Origin: Sphingobacterium sp.
GTDB taxonomy: Bacteria > Bacteroidota > Bacteroidia > Sphingobacteriales > Sphingobacteriaceae
Assembly (NCBI GenBank): GCA_031253985.1
Contig: JAIRVH010000192.1
Location: 118,857-182,856, forward strand
Length of the DNA stretch: 64,000 bases
Direction of reading: 5' to 3'
Part shown: in pieces, positions 53,897-63,531 of the stretch
Position numbering within the stretch: the stretch's first letter is position 1
Layout of the letters: the number at the start of each line of letters is the position of its first letter
Position numbers and translations under genes: made by a program
The notes under the pieces: generated by a model
The model's input: the letters and a program-made list of their open reading frames with translations, nothing else
Told to the model about the DNA's origin: nothing
Database searches by the model: none

Positions 53897-54229
53897 TCAG
53901 TCCAACTCTATTATCGGAATTTCCAAAAACTCGGAGAGGCTACCTACAAATAGGGACTGTTTTTTATCCTCAAATCCCATAAATGAAATGTTGACCTGAT
54001 AATTCCCTGGCTTAATTTTGGAAATGGTAAATCTTCCATCATTTGTCACAGTTCCTGCAATAAATGCACTGTCTTTATCAGATTTGACCACAACATTAAC
54101 ATATGGAATCGCCGCCTTATTCACTTTACTTTTTATAATACCGGAGACTGTAGCAGAAGATATCTGGGCTGTGGCAATGGAAGTAATTATGACTGAAATA
54201 AGAATAAAAAATAACCGTAACTGAAGCAT
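53897..54229 (-). pseudogene. truncated outer-membrane barrel gene (N-terminal carboxypeptidase-regulatory-like domain only)
   Basis: The 110 residues comprise a signal peptide (FFILISVIITSIATAQ) and one carboxypeptidase-regulatory-like domain (ATVSGIIKSKVNKAAIPYVN, FIAGTVTNDGRFTISKIKPG, YQVNISFMGFEDKKQSLFVG). In full-length family members a plug and beta-barrel of 600-700 residues follow ELD; here a stop comes at once and no barrel sequence is recognisable downstream. The gene begins 3 bp after the damaged PepSY-like gene. It may be a decayed receptor, or a small functional domain protein. Confidence 0.6.
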
Positions 54230-54232
54230 ACC

Positions 54233-54661
54233 CTAATCCCTAACCTCCTTTAAAAATTTCCCTGTACTATCAAAAATCAAATCTCTACCATCAATTTCAG
54301 CCTCGAAGCTAACATGATTTTTAGCATCCGTAATTTTTGAGGCTTCTTTAATATTTTTATGCGGGTAATTTTTGGTTACATAAGCTCTTGCATCAGCTGG
54401 AAGCGCAACGATAGTTATTTCAACTTCGGTTTCGATAACATGTCCTAACGGATCGATGAGGACGGAATAATTGGTTTTTCCCTCCTTAAACCCAGCTTCA
54501 TAATTCCCTTTTTCTTTTTCTCATTTTACGGACTTCACATTTGGGTATTTCTGTTGAAATGCCGATTTAATCGCTGCTGGAATTTCCTTTTCTAAAATCT
54601 TTTGCGCATTGGCCAATGATACTGTTACCATCATAGCCAAGATAAAAATCAATTTTTTCAT
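54233..54661 (-). pseudogene. PepSY-like secreted protein with in-frame stop
   Basis: From the ATG at 54661 a signal peptide (MKKLIFILAMMVTVSLANAQ) leads to KILEKEIPAAIKSAFQQKYP and NVKSVK, then a TGA at 54521-54523 (codon 47). The same frame then continues for 95 codons: EKEKGNYEAGFKEGKTNYSV, HVIETEVEITIVALPADARA and FDSTGKFLKEVRD, ending at 54233. The PepSY-like family normally has VKWEKE at this position, so a TGG to TGA change in the tryptophan codon explains the stop. It is 3 bp upstream of a second damaged gene. Confidence 0.78.
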
Positions 54662-54771
54662 GTCGTATTCTATTAATTGTATTCATAAAATTCCAAAGTG
54701 ATTTAGAATAAATTTAAAACTGAATACTTTTCGCCGACATGCGCGCACATCTTCCACCAGCAAAGTAATCC

Positions 54772-55473
54772 CTACGCGTTGGACCTATTTGATATGATTT
54801 GAAATTTTTTAAAAAAATAAAGGACTAATAAAAACTGGGAATAACCGTAAACAGCATCTTCTACCGGAATAGTGAGTATCCTGAAACCCATAAAATCTTT
54901 TGGGTTATAATTGACTATCGGGGATTCTAACCCTGTTCCGGTCAGTATACCATTCACGGGTAAAAAACCTAGCATCAGCAAAGTAAAGACCAGGGAAGCC
55001 TGGGTAATCCATTGTACACGGAGCACAAAATGAAAGATCAATAGTGTAAATATCGTAACAACAGCGGTAACTAGCGTGTAGATGCGGTCTGCATATCGAA
55101 GCGCAATGACTGCACATATAATGGTACTCACAAAAACCACGATGTTATTAAATGCACTTAGCGATTCTAATTTGAAGAATTTGTCAATACAGAAATAGGT
55201 AAAAATGCAGGAAAACGGAATAAAGATAAAAAATAACCATTCTTCTAAAGGAAGGTCTGCGATGACCAGACCAATCGTATATTTTGTATCAAACCACCAG
55301 ACCCCACGACTGGTAAACCAGATATCCCAGGCAATAAAAAACACGGCAACAAGACCTGATGCCTTAAAAAATGGGATAAAATCACGGTCAAATCGCAGTC
55401 GCTTATCGAAAGATGCGACAAAGCAAACAATTACCGTAAAAAATAAGATAAGCGCATAAGTATACTGCATCAC
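54772..55473 (-). CDS. crtY: lycopene beta-cyclase, CrtYcd-type
   Basis: This 233-residue membrane protein has about six helices and two copies of the lycopene-cyclase domain motif: FDRDFIPFFK, GVWWFDTKYTIG and ADLPLEEWLFFIFIPF in the first half, then VNYNPKDFMGFRILTIPVED in the second. The PLEE and PVED motifs are the conserved acidic sites. It converts lycopene to beta-carotene at the membrane without FAD or NADPH. The fused CrtYc-CrtYd layout is typical of Bacteroidota. It overlaps crtZ by four bases at the end of the carotenoid operon. Confidence 0.88.
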   Translation of the reverse strand: MMQYTYALILFFTVIVCFVASFDKRLRFDRDFIPFFKASGLVAVFFIAWDIWFTSRGVWWFDTKYTIGLVIADLPLEEWLFFIFIPFSCIFTYFCIDKFFKLESLSAFNNIVVFVSTIICAVIALRYADRIYTLVTAVVTIFTLLIFHFVLRVQWITQASLVFTLLMLGFLPVNGILTGTGLESPIVNYNPKDFMGFRILTIPVEDAVYGYSQFLLVLYFFKKFQIISNRSNA

Positions 55474-55928
55474 GTTTTTTCATTATTACTATACATTTTA
55501 AAATATTTAATCGGAACATATAAAAAGCCGAAACACTCCCCTTCCTCTTTGCCCAAATGCTTATGATGTTGCTTGTGGGCACGTCGGAGTGCCAAAAAAT
55601 ATCTATTGTTTGTTTTGCTCAACAGTTTAAATCTTTGATGGATAAAAATATCATGCACAAAAAAATAGGCCATGCCATACAGCATAATACCTAAGCCAAT
55701 AAAAAAAAGATAATTATAATCTCTCAGAGAACCAAAATACATCAGCGCGATGGTGGGCAGTGCAAAGATGACAAAGAAATAATCATTTTTTTCTAAAAAA
55801 CCGTCGTTGCTGTGATCATGATGGTCCCGATGCAACATCCATAAAAAACCATGCATAATATATTTGTGAATCAACCAAGTAGCACCCTCCATGGCAATAA
55901 AAGTGATCAGAACAATAATAAAATTCAT
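55470..55928 (-). CDS. crtZ: beta-carotene hydroxylase, CrtZ
   Basis: This 152-residue membrane di-iron hydroxylase has the histidine clusters of the fatty-acid-hydroxylase superfamily: HKYIMH (22-27), HRDHHDHS (34-41), FFVHDIFIHQRF and ALRRAHKQHHKHLGKEEGEC. CrtZ adds 3-hydroxyl groups to beta-ionone rings, giving zeaxanthin. It lies 18 bp after crtB and overlaps crtY by ATGA. It could also be read as a sterol-desaturase relative, but the operon settles the role. Confidence 0.92.
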   Translation of the reverse strand: MNFIIVLITFIAMEGATWLIHKYIMHGFLWMLHRDHHDHSNDGFLEKNDYFFVIFALPTIALMYFGSLRDYNYLFFIGLGIMLYGMAYFFVHDIFIHQRFKLLSKTNNRYFLALRRAHKQHHKHLGKEEGECFGFLYVPIKYFKMYSNNEKT

Positions 55929-55946
55929 ATGCTGTGTGCTGATAAT

Positions 55947-56783
55947 TTATAAATAGGCCGCTTTATAACGCAAATAACTTTTAAATGCCACATAAGCCTT
56001 TTCGGTATTTGGAATCCGGATACGCTTTTCTAAAATTTCTTTTGAAGATTTCTTACGGATCTTCGCAAATAATGAAAGATAGTATTTATAGGCTAGATAA
56101 ACCCCAAATTTTGCTGATGCCGGTAATTTTTTAATTCCCAAAAGCGCTTCTTTAAATTCCTGTTGGATTTCTTCCTCGATTTTGCTTTTTAGTGTATTAT
56201 CAAACACAGCCATATCCAAATTGGGAAAGTAAGTACGGCCAAGGACCTGATAATCATCCTTGAGATCGCGCAAAAAGTTTATTTTTTGGAACGCCGATCC
56301 CAATTTCATGGCATATGGTTTCAATTCATCATAGCGCTGTTTATTTCCTTCTGTAAAGACCTGTAAACACATGAGTCCAACTACTTCGGCTGAACCATAA
56401 ATATACTCTTTATAAAGTTCTGAACTATAATTCACCTTTTTTAAGTCCATTTCCATGCTATGAAGAAATTGACGGATGAGATCAATGTCAATGCGATATT
56501 TCCTTACGGTTTCCTGAAAGGATTGCAAGATTGGATTCAGCGAAATCCCCTCTTCGAGGGCATGATTTGTCTCCAAGTATAATCTGGCTAGTAACCGTTG
56601 CTTATCATAACCATGAAAACTATCTACGATCTCGTCTGCGAGCCTGACATACCCATAAATTGCATATATACTAGCACGAATGCGGGGTTTAAGGGCTAAA
56701 ATACCAAGCGAAAAACTCGTACTATATTTTTCAGTCGTTTTTTTGCTCACTTCATAAGCGAGTTCATCAAATAGCTGTTTCAT
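55947..56783 (-). CDS. crtB: phytoene synthase, CrtB
   Basis: This 278-residue all-helical prenyl transferase has the two aspartate-rich motifs of squalene/phytoene synthases: YGYVRLADEIVDSF (Asp 50 and 54) and FQKINFLRDLKDDYQVLGRT (Asp 173 and 177). It joins two geranylgeranyl diphosphates into phytoene. It starts 4 bp after crtI and precedes crtZ. No geranylgeranyl diphosphate synthase is in the window, so that precursor is made elsewhere. Confidence 0.93.
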   Translation of the reverse strand: MKQLFDELAYEVSKKTTEKYSTSFSLGILALKPRIRASIYAIYGYVRLADEIVDSFHGYDKQRLLARLYLETNHALEEGISLNPILQSFQETVRKYRIDIDLIRQFLHSMEMDLKKVNYSSELYKEYIYGSAEVVGLMCLQVFTEGNKQRYDELKPYAMKLGSAFQKINFLRDLKDDYQVLGRTYFPNLDMAVFDNTLKSKIEEEIQQEFKEALLGIKKLPASAKFGVYLAYKYYLSLFAKIRKKSSKEILEKRIRIPNTEKAYVAFKSYLRYKAAYL

Positions 56784-56787
56784 GGTC

Positions 56788-58266
56788 TTATGGGGTATAA
56801 TTTAATTTAATGGCTTCGTGGGCGACTAGTTTTCCAGATATAATAGACGGTGGCACACCTGGTCCAGGTACCGTCAGCTGGCCCGTATAAAAAAGATTGT
56901 GCACTTTCTTATTCCTAATTTTGGGTTTCCAGACCGCAGTCTGTTTCAATGTATTTGCCAAACCATATGCATTTCCGCCATAAGCGTTATAATCAATGGC
57001 AAAATCACTCACACAGTAACTCCGTTTAAAAACAATCTGTGCATAAAGATCTGTTGTTCCTGTTTGCTTCTCAAGACGTTTTAACATCTGCTTCAGATAC
57101 TCTTCCCGAATCTCCTCTCCATCCACAATATTCGTCGCCAATGGCATCAATAGAAAAAGATTCTCCTGATTTTCTGGGGCAACATCTAAGTCGGTTTTTG
57201 AAGGACAGCACGCATAAAATAGCGGATTTTGAGGCCATTTTTTTTCGCCATAGATACAATCAATATGATCATCTAGATCATGCTCAAAGAAGAGCGTATG
57301 ATGTCTCAAGTTAGGAATGACTGATCTCATACCGAGATAATAAATCAAACTGGAGGGCGCAAAAGTCCTACTCTCCCAATAAGCATCATCATAGTTTCTC
57401 AGTTCCTTAGGCAATAGTGTTTCCACGTGATGGTAATCGGCCGAGGCAACAATAAGATCAAATGCGATACTTTTGCCGTTAACCATAATCGAATTGATAG
57501 CGTTTTTTTCGATTTCAAATTCATCAACATTATGGTTAAAATAAAACTTTGCCCCCTGATTTTCAGCAACTTGTTTCATTGCTAGCACGAGCTGATAAAA
57601 TCCTCCTTTGGGATAATGAGTCCCTAAGGCATAGCCGCCATAATTCATCAAACTGTACAATGCGGGAATATCTTTGGGTGAAGCGCCTAAAAAAATGACC
57701 GGAAATTCCATCAGTGTCCGGAGTCTTTTGTCTTTAAAATAATGTGCCACATACGATCTAAAATTGGAAAGTAAATCCAATTTAAAGGCACTCAAAGCTA
57801 TTTTTGGTGATAGAAATTCACGCCAATTATGACATGGTTTGTACACAAAATCACGCATTCCTACTTCATATTTAAATTTGGCCGCTTCCATAAATTTATC
57901 CAGCTGCTTTGCAGCCCCCTCTTCTATCGATTCGAATAATTGTTTCAGATCCTCATAACAAGAGGGGACGCTAATTCTCCCTGTATCAAAGATCATCTCA
58001 AATTGTGGATTCAACGAGACGAGCTCAAAAAAATGTGCAGCACTGTAGCCAAAATCCGAAAAGTACGACTCTATAATATCCGGCATCCAATACCAGCTGG
58101 GGCCCATGTCAAACTTGAAACCCTCTGAAGTCGAAAACTGCCTCGCCCGCCCGCCGGGTTGTGGATGCTTCTCAAAAACATGCACATCATAGCCTGCTTT
58201 TGCCATATAAGACGCAGCTGAGAGACCTGAAAAACCGGCTCCGATAATCGCAACTTTCTTTCTCAT
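56788..58266 (-). CDS. crtI: phytoene desaturase, CrtI
   Basis: From the ATG at 58266 the product is 492 residues; an in-frame ATG at 58293 adds nine residues before the FAD motif. It begins KVAIIGAGFSGLSAASYMAK, the dinucleotide-binding fold, followed by FEKHPQPGGRARQF. Near the C-terminus it has the carotenoid-desaturase signature GQLTVPGPGVPPSIISGK. CrtI introduces four double bonds into phytoene to give lycopene, using FAD. It lies 63 bp after the MarR gene and 4 bp before crtB. Confidence 0.94.
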   Translation of the reverse strand: MRKKVAIIGAGFSGLSAASYMAKAGYDVHVFEKHPQPGGRARQFSTSEGFKFDMGPSWYWMPDIIESYFSDFGYSAAHFFELVSLNPQFEMIFDTGRISVPSCYEDLKQLFESIEEGAAKQLDKFMEAAKFKYEVGMRDFVYKPCHNWREFLSPKIALSAFKLDLLSNFRSYVAHYFKDKRLRTLMEFPVIFLGASPKDIPALYSLMNYGGYALGTHYPKGGFYQLVLAMKQVAENQGAKFYFNHNVDEFEIEKNAINSIMVNGKSIAFDLIVASADYHHVETLLPKELRNYDDAYWESRTFAPSSLIYYLGMRSVIPNLRHHTLFFEHDLDDHIDCIYGEKKWPQNPLFYACCPSKTDLDVAPENQENLFLLMPLATNIVDGEEIREEYLKQMLKRLEKQTGTTDLYAQIVFKRSYCVSDFAIDYNAYGGNAYGLANTLKQTAVWKPKIRNKKVHNLFYTGQLTVPGPGVPPSIISGKLVAHEAIKLNYTP

Positions 58267-58329
58267 TTTGCATTCCATTTTAGCTTCCCGCATGGTTGAC
58301 CGATGCGAGTCTATTATTCACCTGATTCA

Positions 58330-58974
58330 TTATTTGATTTCAATCTCTTCCAACAATTTTTCCGGGGCAATATTTCTATCATAAATAACCTGATGAAAAT
58401 TGCTTAATTTATTTAATAAGCCAATAAGGGCTATTTTCTCTGCATGGCTGAGATCGGCTGAAACAATCTTGGTCGCATGACGTATCTTTCCCATTTGTCC
58501 ATCCAAAGCGGCTAATCCCTTTTTGGTGATATTGACCAGCTTACTTCGTTTGTCGTATTCAGAATCATGCTGTGCAATCCAGTCGTGATTGATCAGCCTA
58601 TTAATGATCGCCATACCAACAGGTTTCTCATGAATATTCCGTTTGATCAATTCCATCTTCGTCATCTCACCAAACGACCTCAAGGTGATCAGATAGATAA
58701 ATTCTTCTTGCGTAGAAAAGTCAGATCCACTTATTGCAGCTTTCGAGTAGCTCTTCGCAAACCTATTCATATGTACAAGTAGGGTGCTTATGACGCTTTC
58801 CGGACTACGCCCCTTTTCTTTACCTTCCCAATCCGGCTCTATTGACTCACCCAAGAAATCATCAGCTATCCAGGTTTTAAACCCTTCCACATCATCCGTG
58901 TAACTCTTTTCTGAATTTTCATCTTCAAACTGCTCAACTAAGCTGAGTATCTCTTTCAAAAGTCTATACTTCAT
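58330..58974 (-). CDS. MarR-family regulator of the carotenoid operon
   Basis: This 214-residue winged-helix protein carries the MarR core in LITLRSFGEMTKMELIKRNI (about 93-112), PVGMAIINRLINHDWI (recognition helix, about 117-132) and the wing KRSKLVNITKKGLAALDGQM. The N-terminal 70 residues (SYTDDVEGFKTWIADDFLGE) are an extra acidic segment, longer than in standard MarR proteins of about 150 residues. It heads the crt operon and has a palindrome at its likely transcription start, so autoregulation is expected. The ligand is unknown. Confidence 0.85.
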   Translation of the reverse strand: MKYRLLKEILSLVEQFEDENSEKSYTDDVEGFKTWIADDFLGESIEPDWEGKEKGRSPESVISTLLVHMNRFAKSYSKAAISGSDFSTQEEFIYLITLRSFGEMTKMELIKRNIHEKPVGMAIINRLINHDWIAQHDSEYDKRSKLVNITKKGLAALDGQMGKIRHATKIVSADLSHAEKIALIGLLNKLSNFHQVIYDRNIAPEKLLEEIEIK

Positions 58975-58981
58975 AACGCTA

Positions 58982-59038
58982 AATTAAAACATAAATATAC
59001 TATTAATAGTTTTAATTATTTAATAAAGCCCAAAAATA
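58982..59038 (-). promoter_or_regulatory. promoter of the marR-crt operon with palindromic operator
   Basis: On the minus strand TATTTTTG (59038-59031) matches TAnnTTTG. Downstream lie a 12-bp palindrome ACTATTAATAGT (58999-59010) and a wider inverted repeat of AATTAAAAC (58982-58990) and GTTTTAATT (59009-59017), just before the marR ATG at 58974. A MarR dimer bound there would block transcription. Confidence 0.55.
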
Positions 59039-59134
59039 GAATAAAATTATACCTTAAAAAATGAAATAACTGATTTAACCTAGCTTGGATGACATATCAG
59101 GCTACTATTCCAAGAAATAGAAGCCAGATTTATT

Positions 59135-59878
59135 TTATATGGCGTAATTTTCGCCGTGATAGAGATCGGAAAATATCTTTGACAGTTTAGCCGGTTCATC
59201 TCTCCAAGCAGCATACATCCCCTGCCCCATATCGTCAGGAACGATATCAAGTTTCCCTAAAGCTATACTTTCTAATATCTTTATCGCAATACTGTCTGGA
59301 TCAGGCATATTCCAATCACTTCCTTTATTCATGTCGGTGTCAATAGCTCCTGGATTGACAGCATATACAGACACATCTTTTTTAGCCAACTCGATTCGCA
59401 CAGACTGCGTGGCAGAATAAAGGGCTGCTTTAGAAGCCGCATACCCTGCAATAGAAGGTAAAGGCGAATAAGCAGCAATCGAAACAATATTAATCAGGAG
59501 AGATGGCTTATTCTTGATCAAAATCGGAGCAAACGCACGCATCATTTTTATTGTTCCAAAATAATTTACTTTCAAGTCGTTTTCCATGCCTGAAAGGTTT
59601 CCTTGAAGCATATTCCCAGGGCTTAAAGTACCAGCATTATTGATCAGAATTTCAGTATCTGATGCCGTGATTGCAGTCATGGCAACTTGCTTATCATCTG
59701 TGATATCTAACTGCAGCGGTACTATCCGATCAGCATCGAATGCTGGCATTTTTCTTAAATCGCGGCAGGTTACATATATTTTCCGTGCCTCGCTGTTGAG
59801 AAGTGCTTTTACGAAGGACTGGCCAATGCCTCTATTGGCTCCCGTAATCAAAATGACTTTGTTTTTAAAAATTTGCAT
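59135..59878 (-). CDS. short-chain dehydrogenase/reductase
   Basis: This 247-residue classical SDR has the NAD(P) motif VILITGANRGIGQSF (TGxxxGxG), the INNAGTLSP strand, Ser in SIAAYSPL and the active-site YAASK (Tyr and Lys, about 147-151). PGAIDTDM after the active site is the usual substrate-loop start. The enzyme oxidises or reduces a secondary alcohol or carbonyl; the substrate is unknown. It stands alone between the carotenoid operon and a hybrid kinase. Confidence 0.88.
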   Translation of the reverse strand: MQIFKNKVILITGANRGIGQSFVKALLNSEARKIYVTCRDLRKMPAFDADRIVPLQLDITDDKQVAMTAITASDTEILINNAGTLSPGNMLQGNLSGMENDLKVNYFGTIKMMRAFAPILIKNKPSLLINIVSIAAYSPLPSIAGYAASKAALYSATQSVRIELAKKDVSVYAVNPGAIDTDMNKGSDWNMPDPDSIAIKILESIALGKLDIVPDDMGQGMYAAWRDEPAKLSKIFSDLYHGENYAI

Positions 59879-60106
59879 AGTGTTTTATTTATCATTTAAC
59901 ACAAAGCTATTCTGAAAGATAGTTCAATAAAATCCGAAACATGCGATAATAAGAAGTCAATTGACATCCCGGATTACAAAGAGAGCGTATTTTCAAATGG
60001 CTAATTGGAATCACCCACATTTTGATCATCATAATCTTTTTCCTTAGGAGGCTGAAAAATAAAACAACAGCAAAAATAGCTTAACTCAGTCATCTTGCGA
60101 TGTCGG

Positions 60107-62911
60107 TTACATCTTTATCAAAATCGCGTAAAGGTCTTCTGGTTTAACAGGCTTGATCAGCCAACGATTTATAGTCATGGATTGACAAAGCTGTGCGATA
60201 TCCTGTTGGCTTGGATCAAATATTGGAATAATATTTTGTTCAAAACTGTAGTTAAATTTTTTGTGGTGAATATTCTGTATTGTTTCTATGCCGCTCATGA
60301 TGGGCAACTGATTGTCAATGAGAATAGCACCAAAATGACGTCCTGCCTTCAACATCTGTAAGACTTCAAAACCGTTTTTTGCCTGTATGGTATTAATCTT
60401 CTTTAAAGATAACATTTGAGCCAAAGCATCACGCTCCGATTCTTCCTCTGCAACGATTAGTACGTCCTCAACTTTTCCCAGTCCTTCCCATTCATCCATT
60501 TCCCAAACAGAACGCACTTTAATATGGAAAAAGAAACGGCTCCCGACACCAAAGTTGCTTTCCAATTTCAATTCACTTCCCATCATTTTAAGCAATTTAT
60601 TTGATATCGTCAGTCCAAGACCGGTTCCTCCATACCGTTTGGTCATCGAATTATCCGCTTGCGAAAATGCATCAAATATTTCCTCCAATTTGTCTTGTCT
60701 GATTCCTATGCCCGTGTCCTTGACGCTGAAACACAAAACAGCCTCGTCGGCTTCATGTGACACTACTGTAATGCTTAATTCAATCTTTCCCTTTTCGGTA
60801 AATTTTGTAGCGTTGCTCAGCAGGTTCATCAGGACCTGCTTAATGCGAAGCGCATCAATCCAGATATAGTGCGGTACATTAGAGGCGATATCCAGATAAA
60901 ACTCCAAATTTTTGGCTTTGATCTGCATATTCAGAAAGTTGGTCAGCTGAACGACCAATTCGTGGAGATCTGCCTGTTCAATATCTAGTTCTAGCTTTCC
61001 CGCTTCAATTTTAGAGAAGTCCAGAATGTCGTTTACAATCCCAAGCAATAAATTGGCAGATTGATCGACCATAGTAAGATACTCCCGCTGCGTATCCTCA
61101 AGCGCTGTCCCCAGCAATAAATCTGTAAATCCGACAATTCCATTTAAAGGCGTACGAAGCTCATGGCTCATATTAGCCAAAAATTGCGATTTTGCTACAC
61201 TTGCCTGTTCTGCTATTTGTTTTGCCTTTTCTAGCTCCTCCCGTTGATGGACAATCCTGCTAATATCTGTCGCAACGCCCAGATAACCTATGACTTCTTC
61301 GTTAATATCCCTTATAATTGTAACCGCTAAAGAAACATGTAATCTAGTTCCGTCTTTCCGACAATAGGTCCACTCACGTTGTTCCGCACCGTGTAACTCG
61401 GCAGTCTCAACAAATATCCTAAAACCACCGACCGAATGTCCCAGCTCCATTTCCAGTTCCTTAGCTCTTGATAACAGTTCCTGTTCTACATGAAAATGTT
61501 CAAGGCCAAATTTACCGATCACTTCCTCGCTGCTATAGCCCAGGAGATTTTCGGCTCCTGTATTGAACAATGTAATTACCCCAGACGTATCGGTCGCAAT
61601 AATCGCGACGGCGGAAGTTGCATCCAGCACCTCTGCAAGCATTTTTTTGGAATTCGAAGATTCAGCTTCTATCCGTTTACGTTTGTCAATATCCTGGAAT
61701 GTACCATATAGGCGAACACAATGACCATTTTCAAAATCGGCATTCCCCAGTGCACGTATCCACAGTTCATGGCCTGCAAAGGTGATAATCTCAAGTTCCA
61801 GATCCCAAGACTCTCCAGTCGCAAGTGCATGCTCAATGGCTGTACGGATTTTATCCCGGCTTGGTCCCGGCTTATAGAAATTGAGTGCAGTTGTAAGGTC
61901 TGGTTCATACTCATCAGGTACTTCATGTATCTCTCTTGTAATTTCAGACCAAACAATCTTTCCATCGAGCAATGTATATTCCCATCCCCCTATTCGTGCT
62001 ACTCGGCCGGTTCTTATCAACATGGCCTGCGCATGTTTAAGTTCTTTTTCCAGAAAGTGCTGCTCGGTAATATCTACCGCATTGCCTATCACATAGGGGA
62101 TCTTATTACCATGCGTTTGCAAAATATTATTAAACATCCAAATACGCATCTCACCTGAACGAGTTAGCGTACGCATTTCACCTTTTATTGTGCCGCGTTG
62201 TATGATTGTCTCTAGGTAATCTTGTAAACTCTTATGTCCCTCCGAAGGAACAATATCAAAAAGGGATAACACTTGGATCTCATCTTTTGTGTAGCCTAAG
62301 ATCTTGGCCCCAGCATCATTGACAGTTATGAAATTACCTTTTAGGTCGTGCGTACACATAAGTCCTTGAGAATTATCAAAAAAAGCTTTCAGTTTTTGTT
62401 CGCTCTCTTTATATTTTTCTTTCTCCTTTCGGTTGACAATAAGTGCGACGACCTCATCTCGTAGAAGTTCCAATATTTCCTTTTGGTGCTGATCAAGCTG
62501 CCTTGGAATACGATCGATAACGCATAACGTTCCTAAAGCGTATCCGTTGGGATCAATTAATGGCAAACCGGCATAATAACGAATATGTGGTTCTGAAGTA
62601 ACAAGTTCATTGGATCTGAAGCGTTCATCTTTTTCGGCATCTTCCACCTCCATCAGTTGATCTTCTGCGAGTGCATACTGACAAAAAGAAACATCACGTG
62701 AGGTTTCTTGCGTTTCCAGTCCAATTCGTGATTTAAACCATTGTTTATCTTTATCCACCAATGAAATCAGTGAAATAGGTGTAGCGCATACGAGCGATGC
62801 AATTTTTGTGATGCGGTCGAATTCCTCCTCTGTTGCTGTATTTAAAATTTCGTATTCATGCAACATACGTATCCGATCTGATTCATTTGTAGTCGATAAT
62901 TTAGCATTCAT
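60107..62911 (-). CDS. cytoplasmic hybrid histidine kinase, GAF-PAS-PAS-PAS-HisKA-HATPase-REC
   Basis: This 934-residue protein has no membrane segment. An N-terminal GAF domain (about 20-155) contains FCQYALAEDQLMEVEDA, followed by three PAS domains (about 170-285, 300-410 and 425-550, the last with VIGYLGVATDIS). The phosphorylated His 583 lies in MSHELRTPLNGIVGF, then the ATPase domain with GLGLTISNKLLKMMG. A C-terminal receiver keeps Asp 866 (ILIDNQLP) and Lys in WLIKPVKPEDL, but its usual N-terminal acidic pair reads AE (VAEEES). It is monocistronic. Signals could be light, redox or small ligands. Confidence 0.92.
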   Translation of the reverse strand: MNAKLSTTNESDRIRMLHEYEILNTATEEEFDRITKIASLVCATPISLISLVDKDKQWFKSRIGLETQETSRDVSFCQYALAEDQLMEVEDAEKDERFRSNELVTSEPHIRYYAGLPLIDPNGYALGTLCVIDRIPRQLDQHQKEILELLRDEVVALIVNRKEKEKYKESEQKLKAFFDNSQGLMCTHDLKGNFITVNDAGAKILGYTKDEIQVLSLFDIVPSEGHKSLQDYLETIIQRGTIKGEMRTLTRSGEMRIWMFNNILQTHGNKIPYVIGNAVDITEQHFLEKELKHAQAMLIRTGRVARIGGWEYTLLDGKIVWSEITREIHEVPDEYEPDLTTALNFYKPGPSRDKIRTAIEHALATGESWDLELEIITFAGHELWIRALGNADFENGHCVRLYGTFQDIDKRKRIEAESSNSKKMLAEVLDATSAVAIIATDTSGVITLFNTGAENLLGYSSEEVIGKFGLEHFHVEQELLSRAKELEMELGHSVGGFRIFVETAELHGAEQREWTYCRKDGTRLHVSLAVTIIRDINEEVIGYLGVATDISRIVHQREELEKAKQIAEQASVAKSQFLANMSHELRTPLNGIVGFTDLLLGTALEDTQREYLTMVDQSANLLLGIVNDILDFSKIEAGKLELDIEQADLHELVVQLTNFLNMQIKAKNLEFYLDIASNVPHYIWIDALRIKQVLMNLLSNATKFTEKGKIELSITVVSHEADEAVLCFSVKDTGIGIRQDKLEEIFDAFSQADNSMTKRYGGTGLGLTISNKLLKMMGSELKLESNFGVGSRFFFHIKVRSVWEMDEWEGLGKVEDVLIVAEEESERDALAQMLSLKKINTIQAKNGFEVLQMLKAGRHFGAILIDNQLPIMSGIETIQNIHHKKFNYSFEQNIIPIFDPSQQDIAQLCQSMTINRWLIKPVKPEDLYAILIKM

Positions 62912-63531
62912 ACAAAAGTCTGTATACGTTATTACTTACTCTTTTAATTCCTTATAGGTCTTCCATTATAACTTGTGCTAGAGTCGCTGTTATATGCCGC
63001 GATTCTTTAACGATTGGCTTCAATAATCCTATTTTCTACCGAACAAAACTTATAGAAATCTCAACAAAATCTATACTAAATATCTAAAAGCGGAAGAATA
63101 ACAGCATCTTAAAATATAAATATAAACATGAACAACACCACATTAAAAAAGTTTTAAATAAAAAAAACATTTAACTTTAAAAAAAACTAATCCATTACAC
63201 TGATTATTAACCTAAAAAAGTATTATGTGCATTTATACGATTGAAATTATCCCGATACCTCTTTTATTTCCTAATATCGACTTAGATTACATAGAAAGTC
63301 GTGAACATCGTTTTAGCAATTAACATATACTTAACCGATCAAAATAAAGGATTCACAAAAATCAACTGTGCGAAACGGCCTACTAAACTTGTCGTTGCGA
63401 CGAGTGATCGCATCAAATTTCAATATCAGAGAATATTTTGTAAAAAAATTTAAATCTGATAAATCCAAGATTTCCAAAACGTCGTAAATAGGTATAAGTA
63501 CAGAAAATTATAAACTAAAAGACTTTTGTTA
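62912..63531. other. AT-rich divergent spacer of 620 bp
   Basis: This long non-coding region lies between the hybrid kinase start and the ferritin-like gene. It contains long A and T runs near 63120-63190. No close promoter match to TAnnTTTG is seen on either strand. A 32-codon open stretch at 63225-63323 has no family resemblance and I do not call it. Confidence 0.5.

Noticed and set aside
63225..63323. 32-codon open stretch in the long spacer before the ferritin-like gene
   Set aside because: Too short and without any recognisable feature or start context.
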